Assembly: GCF_030734285.1 (NCBI RefSeq)
Contig: NZ_CP132294.1
Coordinates: 2,666,001 to 2,730,000, forward strand
Length of the DNA stretch: 64,000 nt
Reading direction: 5' to 3'
From: Natronococcus sp. AD-5
GTDB lineage: Archaea > Halobacteriota > Halobacteria > Halobacteriales > Natrialbaceae
The notes beneath the pieces were generated by a model that searched no databases, had not been told where the DNA came from, and saw only the letters and a list, made by a program, of their open reading frames with translations. The position numbers were made by a program, and so were the translations under genes. Within the stretch, counting starts at the first letter, position 1. The number at the start of each line of letters is the position of its first letter. Below, piece by piece: positions 30,816 to 39,439 of this stretch.

Positions 30816-32719
30816 TGAGTGATCGTTGGATGGATCTCACTCGTCGGAGAACCAATAATAGCGGTTTCAGCATCAATAAACGTATGATACCATGCGACGT
30901 ACGTGAGGATCATCCAGAGCGTTCGACCGACCGATTTGTCACCACGACGATGAGCATCTCGCAATGCGATGGCTTCGGTGGCGTCGATGTACGGCGTATT
31001 GCTGAGCTTCTCCCGGGTGAACCAGGTTTCGATCGATCCGTGTTCGCCACGGAACCACCCTTCGACGGGCGGTCGCATTCCCATCTTTTTTCGGTTGAGA
31101 ATCTCCTCCGGGAGAAGATCACTGACAGCATGCTTGAGCACCCGCTTAGCGTCCTGATCCGTCACCTTGTATTGGACCGGCAGTGAGCGAGCGAACTCCA
31201 CGATCTCGGCCGACAAAAACGGGACCCGGGCCTCGAGCGAGTGGGCCATACTCATATGGTCGGCTTTGTAGAGATGGTAGTCGGGGAGCGTGTAGCTCGT
31301 TTCGAAGGCTGTCATATGTTGTTCGGGAGTGGGGTCGTCGATCCGGGTCGTTATTCTACTGACGCTCGACCGGAGGCCCGATGTATCAGCAGTTTCGCCC
31401 GTCTCGAGGAAGTCCTCCGGCTCGGGGCGGAAGGGCATGAACCCACAGGTGTTGTGGAGTATCAGCTCCGTGTTATCTTTTAGCCACGAGAAGTACCTGA
31501 GATGTCTCTTCCCGATCGGCGAAATCGGAGCGACGGAACCCGCGATATCGTGGGTGAATTCCGGGAGGAAATCGACTTTCCGTTTATACTGCGATGGCTG
31601 GCGGTAACGCGGATACCCGGCGAACAACTCGTCGGCGCCTTCGCCTGCGAGGGCGACTTTCACGTCTTCGCTGGCACGTTGAGAGAGGGCGTAGATGGGA
31701 AGCATCTGGAGGTGACCAGTCGGTTCTCCGAGCGACCGTATCATCTCGCCAAATAGATCCATCGACGAGAGGTCAACACGGACTTCGTGGTGATCGGTTC
31801 CGAAATGATCTGCGACGAGACGCGCCTCTTCACTCTCATCGAGTCTATCGTCGGTAAAGGAGATCGAGTAGGTCTTGAGCGGTTCGTCCGTTACGTTCGA
31901 CGCGATACCGACGACGGCGGAGGAGTCAAGCCCACCCGATAGAAACGCTCCGACCGGGACGTCTGCCATGAGGCGCCGCTCGACCGACCGCTCTAACAGG
32001 TCTGCCAATCGGTCGGCCGCACTCGAGAAACTCATCGTTGCGCTACCGGTCTCGACGTCGAGCAGGCACCAATACGCCCGTTCCGCGATTCCATCGGGAC
32101 CGATTCGCACCGCATGGCCCGGTTTCACCTTTCGAACGTCCCGTAAGAGGGTCTGAGAACCCGGCGTGTACTCGAGTGAGAAGTGATTGAAAACGGCTGC
32201 TGGATCGAGTGTTCGATCGACCCCGCCGATCAGCAGTGCCGGAAGCTCGCTCCCCCAGACGTAGCCGCGTTCCGTCTGGCCATAGTACAGCGGTTTAATG
32301 CCAAGACGATCACGGGCGAGGAAGACCGCGTTCGCGTTCTCATCCCAGAGAGAGAACGCGAACATTCCCTCGAGGTGAGTGACCATCTCCTCACCGTACT
32401 CTTCCCAGAGGTGGACCAACACCTCGGTATCGGACTGACTGCCGAACCGATGTCCCCGCTGTTCGAGTGACTCTCGTAAGGCAGCGTGATTGTAGATCTC
32501 TCCGTTGAAGACGACACCGACCGTCTCGTCTTCATTGAACTCTGGCTGCGAACCGCCGGCAAGATCGACGATCGAGAGGCGACGCGACCCCATCATCACC
32601 CCGGCGTCTCGATCGATATACGTCCCCTCTTCGTCGGGGCCGCGATGTTCGATCCACTCTAACATCGATGAGAGCGTGCTCTTATCGGTCCACCCATATG
32701 TACCGGTAATGCCACACAT
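30812..32719 (-). CDS. asnB: Asparagine synthetase, glutamine-hydrolysing
   Basis: The protein has 635 residues from the ATG at 32719, which places Cys directly after Met (MCGITGTYGW). That Cys is the class II glutaminase nucleophile, so this start is decisive over an ATG 18 bases upstream. The glutaminase domain (~2-200) shows IEHRGPDEEGT, SRRLSIVDLAGGSQP and GVVFNGEIYNH. The synthetase domain has the PP-loop FLSGGLDSSAVVGIAS (~255), SISFTDDRLDES and GEGADELFAGYPRYR (~365). It makes Asn from Asp, Gln and ATP, or amidates another substrate; relatives sit in surface-polysaccharide clusters. Codon third positions are visibly richer in A/T than in flanking genes, suggesting transfer. Confidence 0.95.
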   Translation of the reverse strand: MCGITGTYGWTDKSTLSSMLEWIEHRGPDEEGTYIDRDAGVMMGSRRLSIVDLAGGSQPEFNEDETVGVVFNGEIYNHAALRESLEQRGHRFGSQSDTEVLVHLWEEYGEEMVTHLEGMFAFSLWDENANAVFLARDRLGIKPLYYGQTERGYVWGSELPALLIGGVDRTLDPAAVFNHFSLEYTPGSQTLLRDVRKVKPGHAVRIGPDGIAERAYWCLLDVETGSATMSFSSAADRLADLLERSVERRLMADVPVGAFLSGGLDSSAVVGIASNVTDEPLKTYSISFTDDRLDESEEARLVADHFGTDHHEVRVDLSSMDLFGEMIRSLGEPTGHLQMLPIYALSQRASEDVKVALAGEGADELFAGYPRYRQPSQYKRKVDFLPEFTHDIAGSVAPISPIGKRHLRYFSWLKDNTELILHNTCGFMPFRPEPEDFLETGETADTSGLRSSVSRITTRIDDPTPEQHMTAFETSYTLPDYHLYKADHMSMAHSLEARVPFLSAEIVEFARSLPVQYKVTDQDAKRVLKHAVSDLLPEEILNRKKMGMRPPVEGWFRGEHGSIETWFTREKLSNTPYIDATEAIALRDAHRRGDKSVGRTLWMILTYVAWYHTFIDAETAIIGSPTSEIHPTITH

Positions 32720-33298
32720 CGATCGCCAGATCCGCATCTCGTATCATTGTAAAGTTGTACTTTCTCTACTTCAGTACATTCATAACTACATTAGTTTGCA
32801 GTCCTACTATTCCGCATAGACCACAATATCATCAAAAATTCGAGTTATACGGTCGGACGTATGACTGCTCTTGCTACCCCCTCTACGAAATCTAATCCGG
32901 ATCGATTCCGGGGATTTCGCCTATCGGTATTAGGAGGGGAGTTCCGAAACTCTCGGTATTCGTTAGTAGCTGCGAGAAAGAGACCGAAGACGAGATACCG
33001 CGGTTAGAGGGCCGAGACGACTCGGATGCCTTCCCTCCTATTCCTCGTTATCGGTTTCGTTGTCGTCACCGGTCTCATCGTCACACTCGACTCGCTGTCG
33101 ATCGGTTAGTCGATTCAGGTAGGCTCGAGTCCGATATGAGTCTAACAAGTTTTGAAATCGATGTACAGCGGCGGGATCGGGACGGAAGCAAGGGCCAACA
33201 GCAATGGTGTGGAAGTGAACGGTGCTTGATCTGCCAGATAGTATTAAAAATCCCTGCAGATCAACACCATTACGGCGCCTACCTCGCAAAGAGAAGAT
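32720..33298. other. Intergenic region of ~580 bases, low G+C, no gene supported
   Basis: The left half (32740-32860) is the AT-richest part of the window and should hold the asnB promoter, which reads leftward. The middle has no plausible gene; an open frame reading leftward over 33038-33200 ends in an acidic tail (DDETGDDNETDNEE) but has no recognisable start or fold. The right 80 bases carry the regulator promoter with its inverted repeat (33226-33264). The segment is part of the foreign-looking island. Confidence 0.6.
33226..33264 (+). promoter_or_regulatory. Promoter of the DUF6293-type regulator with a perfect inverted repeat around the TATA box
   Basis: TTGATCTGC (33226-33234) and GCAGATCAA (33256-33264) are perfect 9-base arms. 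Between them lies ATTAAAAA (33243-33250), a good archaeal TATA element ~50 bases ahead of the ATG at 33299. Adding outer bases, GGTG/CACC pair as well with one unpaired base. A dimeric regulator bound here would cover the TATA element, so autoregulation by the downstream gene product is a natural guess. Confidence 0.6.
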
Positions 33299-34207
33299 AT
33301 GCAAACCCACATCGTCCCGGTCGGCTTCGACTACGACCGGCTGATCGCGCCGCTGGTGCGCGATCAGATCGACGTCGACCGCGTCATCCTGCTCGAGGGG
33401 GCCGTCGGCAGCGAGGCCAACGTCGAGTACTCGCGGCACCTCTCGAAGAAGCTCGAGACGGACTTCCGGAACCTGCTCGGGGCCGAGACCGACCGGTTCG
33501 TCCTCGAGGACGTCTACGACTACGACGACGCGTTCGAGCAGGCGTACGGCCTCATCACCGCCGAACTCGACCGCGGAAACGACGTCTGGGTCAACGTCGC
33601 CGCGATGCCCCGGACCGTCAGTTTCGCGTTCGCGACGGCGGCCCACTCCCTGATGGTCGAGCGCGAGGACGACCGCGAGGCGATCCACACCTACTACACC
33701 GCCCCGGAGAAGTACCTCGAGACCGAACTCGCCGAAGAGCTTCGCGAGCAGATCGGCCTGCTCGAGGATCTCCGAGCGCGATCTGGCGACGAGGAGCGGA
33801 TCGCGACGCGACTCGAGAGCGCTCGCTCCCTGCTCGCGGAGTTCGACGAACGCGGCACGACGATCGGCGCGAAGGAGATCGACGGCCAGCACGTCGTCGA
33901 ACTCCCCGTCGCGTCGTTCTCGAACGTCAAACCGTTCGAGGAGCTCATCCTCTACAAGCTCGGCGAGGACGGCGAGTTCGACTCCGTCTCCGAACTCGCC
34001 GAGTCGCTGGCCCGCGAGCTGAACGAGGAGTACACCGACAGCTTCCGCTCGAAGGTCATCTACAACGTCGACCGGCTCGGCCCCGGCGGGAAGGGCTACA
34101 TCGAGCGCGAGGAACACGGGAAGTCCTACCGGACGCGTCTCTCGAGGATCGGGGAGCTGTGGGTGCGAGCGCACTCGGATACGACGCCCGCACCGGAGGA
34201 CCGGTGA
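33299..34207 (+). CDS. HFX_2341/DUF6293-type transcriptional regulator with CARF-like N domain
   Basis: The protein has 302 residues. It starts MQTHIVPVGFDYDRLIAPL; VILLEGAVGSEANVEYSRHL and VNVAAMPRTVSFAFATAAHS follow. This Rossmann-like order, with a ligand loop after the fourth strand, resembles the CARF fold of Csa3-type regulators. The C-terminal ~100 residues (VASFSNVKPFEELILYKLG, RSKVIYNVDRLGPGGKGYIE) are a winged helix. Such proteins are annotated as a haloarchaeal regulator family named after a Haloferax gene. No CRISPR or nucleotide-cyclase gene is near. A truncated copy of its first codons lies 3 kb upstream, and its promoter has a 9-base inverted repeat. Confidence 0.83.
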   Translation: MQTHIVPVGFDYDRLIAPLVRDQIDVDRVILLEGAVGSEANVEYSRHLSKKLETDFRNLLGAETDRFVLEDVYDYDDAFEQAYGLITAELDRGNDVWVNVAAMPRTVSFAFATAAHSLMVEREDDREAIHTYYTAPEKYLETELAEELREQIGLLEDLRARSGDEERIATRLESARSLLAEFDERGTTIGAKEIDGQHVVELPVASFSNVKPFEELILYKLGEDGEFDSVSELAESLARELNEEYTDSFRSKVIYNVDRLGPGGKGYIEREEHGKSYRTRLSRIGELWVRAHSDTTPAPEDR

Positions 34208-34580
34208 AGCGGTAACCGACGGATTGCGGACCTTCTCGGACGGCCGGTCAGTCGTTCGGCGAGGACTCCCGAAACTCGTCGCGGCGAGTGCGGTGATTCG
34301 CACGGATCGCGACGAGTAACCGCCGCCGTCGGACGCGAAACACATAACAGGAATCGCCGGCAAGAACTGCGCATGAGCGAGTCCGTCGAGTTCGGTACGA
34401 TCGTCGGCGGGCCCCGCGACACCGTTTTCGTAGGGGCCCCGTAGCCCCGAATCCCCACCCCGTATCGACGGATGTATTGTAGCCGATCAGCATTCACCGA
34501 GCAACGACCAGTATGCAGCTACTCAATCGACAGCCGAAACCGATCCGAACGCATCGACGCCCGATACGGGCAGTGAGAGC
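34208..34580. other. Intergenic region of ~370 bases, nothing convincing
   Basis: The stretch between the regulator and valS has only short open frames with atypical composition. It includes 'ggggcccc' near 34432-34440 within 'gtaggggccccgtag', a perfect 12-base palindrome-like core that could fold as a terminator hairpin. I see no tRNA or small protein. The valS promoter is not obvious. Confidence 0.4.
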
Positions 34581-37355
34581 ATGAGCGCGGACGCCGACGC
34601 TCGCGAACGCGAGCGCGACGAGGCGAGCCTCGAGGGCGGCTACGACCCTGAAGCGGTCGAATCCCGATGGCAGGACCGCTGGGTCGACGAGGGAGTCTAC
34701 GCCTACGACGGCGACCCCGAGCGAGATCCGAACACCGTCTACGCGATCGACACGCCGCCGCCGACGGTCTCGGGTAGCCTACACATGGGCCACCTCTACG
34801 GCTCCACGCTACAGGACTTCGCGGCGCGGTTCCAGCGGATGCACGACGGCGAGGTGCTGTTCCCCTTCGGCTACGACGATAACGGAATCGCGAGCGAACG
34901 CCTGACCGAAGAGGAACTCGACATCCGCCACCAGGATTACGAGCGCCGCGAGTTCCAGGAACTCTGTCGCGAGGTCTGCCAGGAGTACGAGGCCGAGTTC
35001 ACCGACAAGATGCAGGGGCTCGGCTGCTCGATCGACTGGGACAACACCTACAAGACGATCGAACCCCGCGTCCAGCGCATCTCGCAGCTCTCGTTTCTCG
35101 ATCTCTACGAGAAGGGCCGCGAGTACCGCAAGAAGGCGCCCGCGATCTGGTGTCCCGAGTGCGAGACGGCGATCTCGCAGGTCGAGATGGAAGACGACGA
35201 GCGAGGCTCGCACTTCAACGACATCGCCTTCGAAGTCGTTGGAGACGGTGCGGACCGCGAGGAGTTCGTCATCTCCACGACGCGACCCGAACTGCTGCCC
35301 GCCTGCGTCTCCGTCTTCGTCCACCCCGACGACGAGGAGAACCAGGATCTCGTCGGCGAGACCGCTCGCGTCCCCATCTTCGGTCAGGAGGTCCCGATCA
35401 TCGAAGACGAGCGCGTGGACACGGAGAAGGGCAGCGGGATCGTCATGTGCTGTACCTTCGGCGACCAGAAGGACATCGAGTGGTACCAGGCCCACGACCT
35501 CCCGCTTCGCGTGGCGATCGACGAATCCGCGACGATGACCGACCTCGCCGACGAGTACGAGGGGCTCACGACCGAACAAGCCCGCGAGGCCATCGTCGAG
35601 GATCTCGACGACGAGGGCTACCTCCGCGACCGCTGGGAGATCTCCCACGCCGTTCAGGTCCACGAGCGCTGCGAGACGCCGGTCGAGTTCCGCGTCTCGA
35701 AGCAGTGGTACGTCGAGATCTTAGATCATAAGGAGGAGTACCTCGAGGCCGGCCGGGAGATGGACTGGTACCCCGAGAAGATGTTTACCAGATACCGCCA
35801 CTGGATCGAGGGCCTCGAGTGGGACTGGCTGATCTCCCGCCAGCGCGACTCGGGGATTCCGTTTCCCGTCTGGTACTGTACCGAGTGCGATCACGAGGTC
35901 ATGGCCAGGCGCGAGGATCTGCCCGTCGACCCACTGAGCGACGAGCCGCCGATCGACACCTGTCCCGAGTGCGGGAACGACGCGTTCGATCCGGAGGAGG
36001 ACGTCTTCGACACCTGGGCGACTTCCTCGCTGACTCCCCTCATCAACGCCGGCTGGGACTGGGACAAGGAGGCCCACGAGTTCGCGATGGAGAACCCCGA
36101 ACTCTACCCGTTCGACCTCCGACCCCAGGGCCACGATATCATCTCGTTCTGGCTGTTCCACACCATCGTCAAGTGCTACGAGCACACCGGCGAGGTGCCG
36201 TTCGACGCGACGATGATCAACGGCCACGTCCTGGACGAGAACCGCGAGAAGATGTCCAAGTCGAAGGGCAACGTCGTCGAGCCCGACGAGGTGCTCGCCG
36301 AGTATCCGGTCGACGCGGTTCGCTTCTGGGCCGCCAGCGCGGCGGTCGGGGACGACTTCCCGTACCAGGAGAAGGACCTCACGGCGGGCGAGAAGCTCCT
36401 GCGGAAGCTCTGGAACGCCTCGAAGCTCGTCGATACCCTCGCGCCCGCCGATCCCGACGAGCCCGCCGAACTCGAGGCGATCGATCGCTGGCTCCTCGCG
36501 GAGCTCGACGACGCGATCGACGAGCTGACCGCCCAACTCGAGGCCTACGAGTTCGCGAAGGCCCGCGACCGCCTGCGGACGTTCTTCTGGAACACCTTCT
36601 GCGACGACTACCTCGAGATCGCCAAGGAGCGCGAGGATAACCCCTCGACGCAGTACGCGCTGCGGACCGCCCACCGCACGTTCCTCGAGCTGTGGGCGCC
36701 GTTCCTGCCGCACGTCACCGAGGAGATCTGGCAGGCGTTGTACGCGAACGAAAACGACGGCCTCGACGAGACCAGTCTCCACACCCGCGAGTGGCCCGCC
36801 CCGCAGGGGTACGAGGCCGACCTCGAGGCCGGCGAGACCGCGATGGAGGTCATCTCGGCGCTGCGACGCTACAAGAGCGAGAATCAGCTGCCGCTGAACG
36901 CCGACCTCGAGGCCGTCTCGGTCTACGGCCCAGTCGAAGGCTTCGAGGACGCGATCCGGAACGTGATGCACGTTCAGGACCTCGACGTGCTCGAGGAGCC
37001 CCCGGAGATCACGACCGAGGTCGCCGCGATCGACCTCGACTACTCGACGCTCGGTCCCCGGTACGGCTCGAAGGTCGGCGACATCGACGCCGGCATCGAG
37101 AGCGGCGAGTACGAGATCGTCGAGGACAGCGCGGAGCCACGCTCCGCGGACGATTCGAGTAGCGCGGAACGAAGGTCCGCGGACAGTCGAGCGGCGCAGC
37201 CGCGAGACGACGGCGACGAGCCGCGAGAAGGAGGCGTGCTGCGGGTCGCCGGCGAGGAACTCGAGGACGACCTGTTCGAGGTCGAACTCGAGCGGACGTA
37301 CTCGGGCGAGGGCGAGATGCTCGAGACCGACTCGGCCGTCGTCATCCTCGAGTAG
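34581..37355 (+). CDS. valS: Valyl-tRNA synthetase
   Basis: The protein has 924 residues. Class I signatures are PPTVSGSLHMGHLYG (HIGH motif, ~58-72) and ENREKMSKSKGNVV (KMSKS, ~553-566). The editing domain lies between them, and WCPEC/CTECDHEV with CPECGNDAF are zinc-binding pairs. The anticodon-binding domain covers ~640-780. The enzyme charges tRNA-Val. Residues ~850-884 are an insertion (SAEPRSADDSS, SAERRSADSRA and a basic patch) encoded by palindromic repeat units; ordinary homologues do not have it as far as I know. Sequence after it (VLRVAGEELEDDLFEVEL) resumes the family C terminus, so the insertion is in frame. Confidence 0.97.
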   Translation: MSADADARERERDEASLEGGYDPEAVESRWQDRWVDEGVYAYDGDPERDPNTVYAIDTPPPTVSGSLHMGHLYGSTLQDFAARFQRMHDGEVLFPFGYDDNGIASERLTEEELDIRHQDYERREFQELCREVCQEYEAEFTDKMQGLGCSIDWDNTYKTIEPRVQRISQLSFLDLYEKGREYRKKAPAIWCPECETAISQVEMEDDERGSHFNDIAFEVVGDGADREEFVISTTRPELLPACVSVFVHPDDEENQDLVGETARVPIFGQEVPIIEDERVDTEKGSGIVMCCTFGDQKDIEWYQAHDLPLRVAIDESATMTDLADEYEGLTTEQAREAIVEDLDDEGYLRDRWEISHAVQVHERCETPVEFRVSKQWYVEILDHKEEYLEAGREMDWYPEKMFTRYRHWIEGLEWDWLISRQRDSGIPFPVWYCTECDHEVMARREDLPVDPLSDEPPIDTCPECGNDAFDPEEDVFDTWATSSLTPLINAGWDWDKEAHEFAMENPELYPFDLRPQGHDIISFWLFHTIVKCYEHTGEVPFDATMINGHVLDENREKMSKSKGNVVEPDEVLAEYPVDAVRFWAASAAVGDDFPYQEKDLTAGEKLLRKLWNASKLVDTLAPADPDEPAELEAIDRWLLAELDDAIDELTAQLEAYEFAKARDRLRTFFWNTFCDDYLEIAKEREDNPSTQYALRTAHRTFLELWAPFLPHVTEEIWQALYANENDGLDETSLHTREWPAPQGYEADLEAGETAMEVISALRRYKSENQLPLNADLEAVSVYGPVEGFEDAIRNVMHVQDLDVLEEPPEITTEVAAIDLDYSTLGPRYGSKVGDIDAGIESGEYEIVEDSAEPRSADDSSSAERRSADSRAAQPRDDGDEPREGGVLRVAGEELEDDLFEVELERTYSGEGEMLETDSAVVILE
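37129..37203 (+). repeat. Tandem ~32-base palindromic units inside valS
   Basis: Two units, 37129-37160 and 37161-37192, share AGCGCGGA...TCCGCGGAC...TCGAG and each contains a hairpin: CGCGGAG/CTCCGCG around a 5-base loop and CGCGGA/TCCGCG around a 7-base loop. A third small hairpin, GCGGC-GCA-GCCGC, follows at 37191-37203. The array is a multiple of three and stays in frame. It looks like a mobile or expandable short palindromic element tolerated in the protein. Confidence 0.7.
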
Positions 37356-37545
37356 ACGGCCACCGGGGCGCGATCGCAGTTCTCGAGTTCTCCGTCTCGC
37401 GGGTTCGTTGAAATCTGCGCTACTACGATCGCGCACGTCGGTGACGGCCCGGGGCGGTTCGGTTCTCACGCGCCCGTGACCGTACGATAAAATACCCATT
37501 TCACCTATCCGTGCTCTCTTTTAGACAAGTACCGTCAATGACAGT

Positions 37546-38553
37546 ATGGATCACCTCAGTCGCCGTCGCCTGCTCGGATTCGGCGGAGCCAGTCTCGGGG
37601 CAGTGGCGGGTTGCCTGGACGAAACGTCCGGAACGGGGTCGGAAAACGGATCGGACGATCCGGCCGGGGACGGGAACGGAGCCGACGACTCGAACTCGTC
37701 CCTGGACGGGGTGGACCCGCCGTGTCCCGACTACGGCGACGGCGTCGACCGCGTCGTCTGCTACGACGGCGTCGATCCCGATACCGAACCGACGTTCCTC
37801 GAACCGTCGGAGCGGACCGTCGAGGAGGGCTCGACGATCGAGTTCACACTCGCGAACGGCGCGGACGAGCGGCTGGCGACGAACTTCTACAACTGGCGCG
37901 TCGACAAGTACGTCGACGGGGAGTGGCACCGGATCGCTCCGCTCGGCTACAACCAGCCGTTAATGCACCTCGAGCCGGGCGAACACCACACCTGGGCAGT
38001 TACGCCCGACAACGACGGGATTACGGACGGTGAACGCGTCGCCTCGACAGGCGACACGAACGAGATCACGCTCGAGGGTGTCGGTCCGGGAACGTACGCC
38101 TTCAGGGCCCGCGGCTGGTTCGAGGGCGCTCGCGACGAGGGCATACTGGCGTTCGCGACGACGTTCGAACTCGAGGCCGAGGAACTGACGCTGACGCCGA
38201 CGGACGCGATCGCGGAAACCGAGAGAGAGCGCGGCGACGACGGCACCGAGACGCTCGTCGCCCGCTCGACTCGGGGGGATCCCGACGACGAACACCGGCG
38301 ACCGGGCGCGTTCGAACTCGAGGTCGTCGACGAGCCGGATTGGGACGGGAAACCGCGGCGGATGATTACGGAGCAACTGCTTCGGTTCGGGCAACTCTGG
38401 GATGCGATCGCGCTCGCGAACGAGCGCGACGCGTCCGCCGTTCGCATCGAAGAGCGCGACGGAACGCGTCCGATATTCGGCCGCGACAGCGACGGACTCT
38501 ACGAGTACCGTTCCCGGTGCTACCGTGTTCGGACGCGCGAACTCGAGGAGTGA
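37546..38553 (+). CDS. Tat-exported lipoprotein of unknown function
   Basis: The protein has 335 residues. The N terminus, RRRLLGFGGASLGAVAGC, has a twin-Arg motif followed by a lipobox ending in Cys (~residue 23), so it should be exported folded and lipid-anchored outside. A low-complexity Gly/Asp/Ser/Asn spacer (~25-55) precedes a beta-rich domain with EPSERTVEEGSTIEFTLANG, FYNWRVDKYVDGEWHRIAPL and LEPGEHHTWAVT, reminiscent of an Ig-like/BsuPI-type fold. Four Cys in the mature part may pair. TTTTAGA 25 bases before the ATG is a TATA element for a leaderless transcript. No partner gene. Confidence 0.82.
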   Translation: MDHLSRRRLLGFGGASLGAVAGCLDETSGTGSENGSDDPAGDGNGADDSNSSLDGVDPPCPDYGDGVDRVVCYDGVDPDTEPTFLEPSERTVEEGSTIEFTLANGADERLATNFYNWRVDKYVDGEWHRIAPLGYNQPLMHLEPGEHHTWAVTPDNDGITDGERVASTGDTNEITLEGVGPGTYAFRARGWFEGARDEGILAFATTFELEAEELTLTPTDAIAETERERGDDGTETLVARSTRGDPDDEHRRPGAFELEVVDEPDWDGKPRRMITEQLLRFGQLWDAIALANERDASAVRIEERDGTRPIFGRDSDGLYEYRSRCYRVRTRELEE

Positions 38554-38584
38554 GACGAGACGACGGCGGGGGCGTGACGCCGTG

Positions 38585-39343
38585 TTACGGCTGCGTCGCG
38601 CTCTCTGCGCTCGTCTCCGTCCCCGCTTCCGACTCCGGTTCCGTCGCCCGGCGTCGCGCGAGTTCGAGTTCGCGTTCGCACTTCTCGGCGCGCGTCGCGA
38701 GGGCGAGAAACAGCGCCAGCAGGACGAACGTCGTCTCGCCCGCGGCGATGACGCCCAGCGCGTCGCCCGCGAGGAACATCGGCTCGTCACGCGGGACGGG
38801 AATCACGGTGTGGTGGGGCTCGCCGACGATCGGAACGTGGTAGTCGACGATCAGGTTGCTCGCGTACCAGAGGAGCGCGACGGCGACCCCCCGGACGGGA
38901 AAGTCGGTGATCCGGTGGAGGACGTACGCCTGGACGACCATCGCGAGGTGACTCCAGAAGAGGAACTGGTACATGAGCGGGTGCAGCGGCGAGTAGGCGT
39001 CGGCGAAGACGAGCAGCGTAAACGGCGTCCACAGGCCGAGAACGATATTTCCGAAGAAGGCGAGCGCGGTCAGCCACGGCTGCTCGCGGCCGAGTTTCCA
39101 CGCCGCGATCGCGAGCGCGATGAACAGCGTCGCCAGCGGGCTGTCGGGCACCCACGGCCACATCACCGTCGGCGTCGCGGCGAACTGCCCGGCGTAGTAC
39201 CAGAAGCCGAAGGTCGTCCCGGCGAGGTTGATCGCCACGATGAGCCACGCGAACCGCAACCCGAGGTCTTCGATCGCCTTCGGGACGGGAGCGAGGTAGC
39301 TCGGCAACGGGTCACGGTCGGGCAGCCCAGTCGACGCGGTCAT
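38585..39343 (-). CDS. DUF1405 polytopic membrane protein
   Basis: The protein has 252 residues from the ATG at 39343; the open frame continues upstream without meaning. It has about six membrane segments (FAWLIVAINLAGTTFGFWYY, ATLFIALAIAAWKL, FGNIVLGLWTPFTLLVF, MVVQAYVLHRI, FVLLALFLALATRA) and a short charged tail. LWYASNLIVDYHVPIVGEPHH is typical of DUF1405. Function unknown. It is divergent from the acetoacetate-decarboxylase-like gene with a ~95-base intergenic region. Confidence 0.85.
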   Translation of the reverse strand: MTASTGLPDRDPLPSYLAPVPKAIEDLGLRFAWLIVAINLAGTTFGFWYYAGQFAATPTVMWPWVPDSPLATLFIALAIAAWKLGREQPWLTALAFFGNIVLGLWTPFTLLVFADAYSPLHPLMYQFLFWSHLAMVVQAYVLHRITDFPVRGVAVALLWYASNLIVDYHVPIVGEPHHTVIPVPRDEPMFLAGDALGVIAAGETTFVLLALFLALATRAEKCERELELARRRATEPESEAGTETSAESATQP

Positions 39344-39439
39344 CGTTCGTATCCGGCGCGACGAACGGAGCACGCAAAACGGTAGCGATTGCGACGGTGG
39401 ACCGCGTCTTCCATAGGGCGACGCCACCAACGTGATCCC

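Noticed and set aside
33038-34363. 441-codon leftward open frame over the regulator gene
   Set aside because: Mostly antisense of a conserved gene; the part in the intergenic region has no start or domain of its own.
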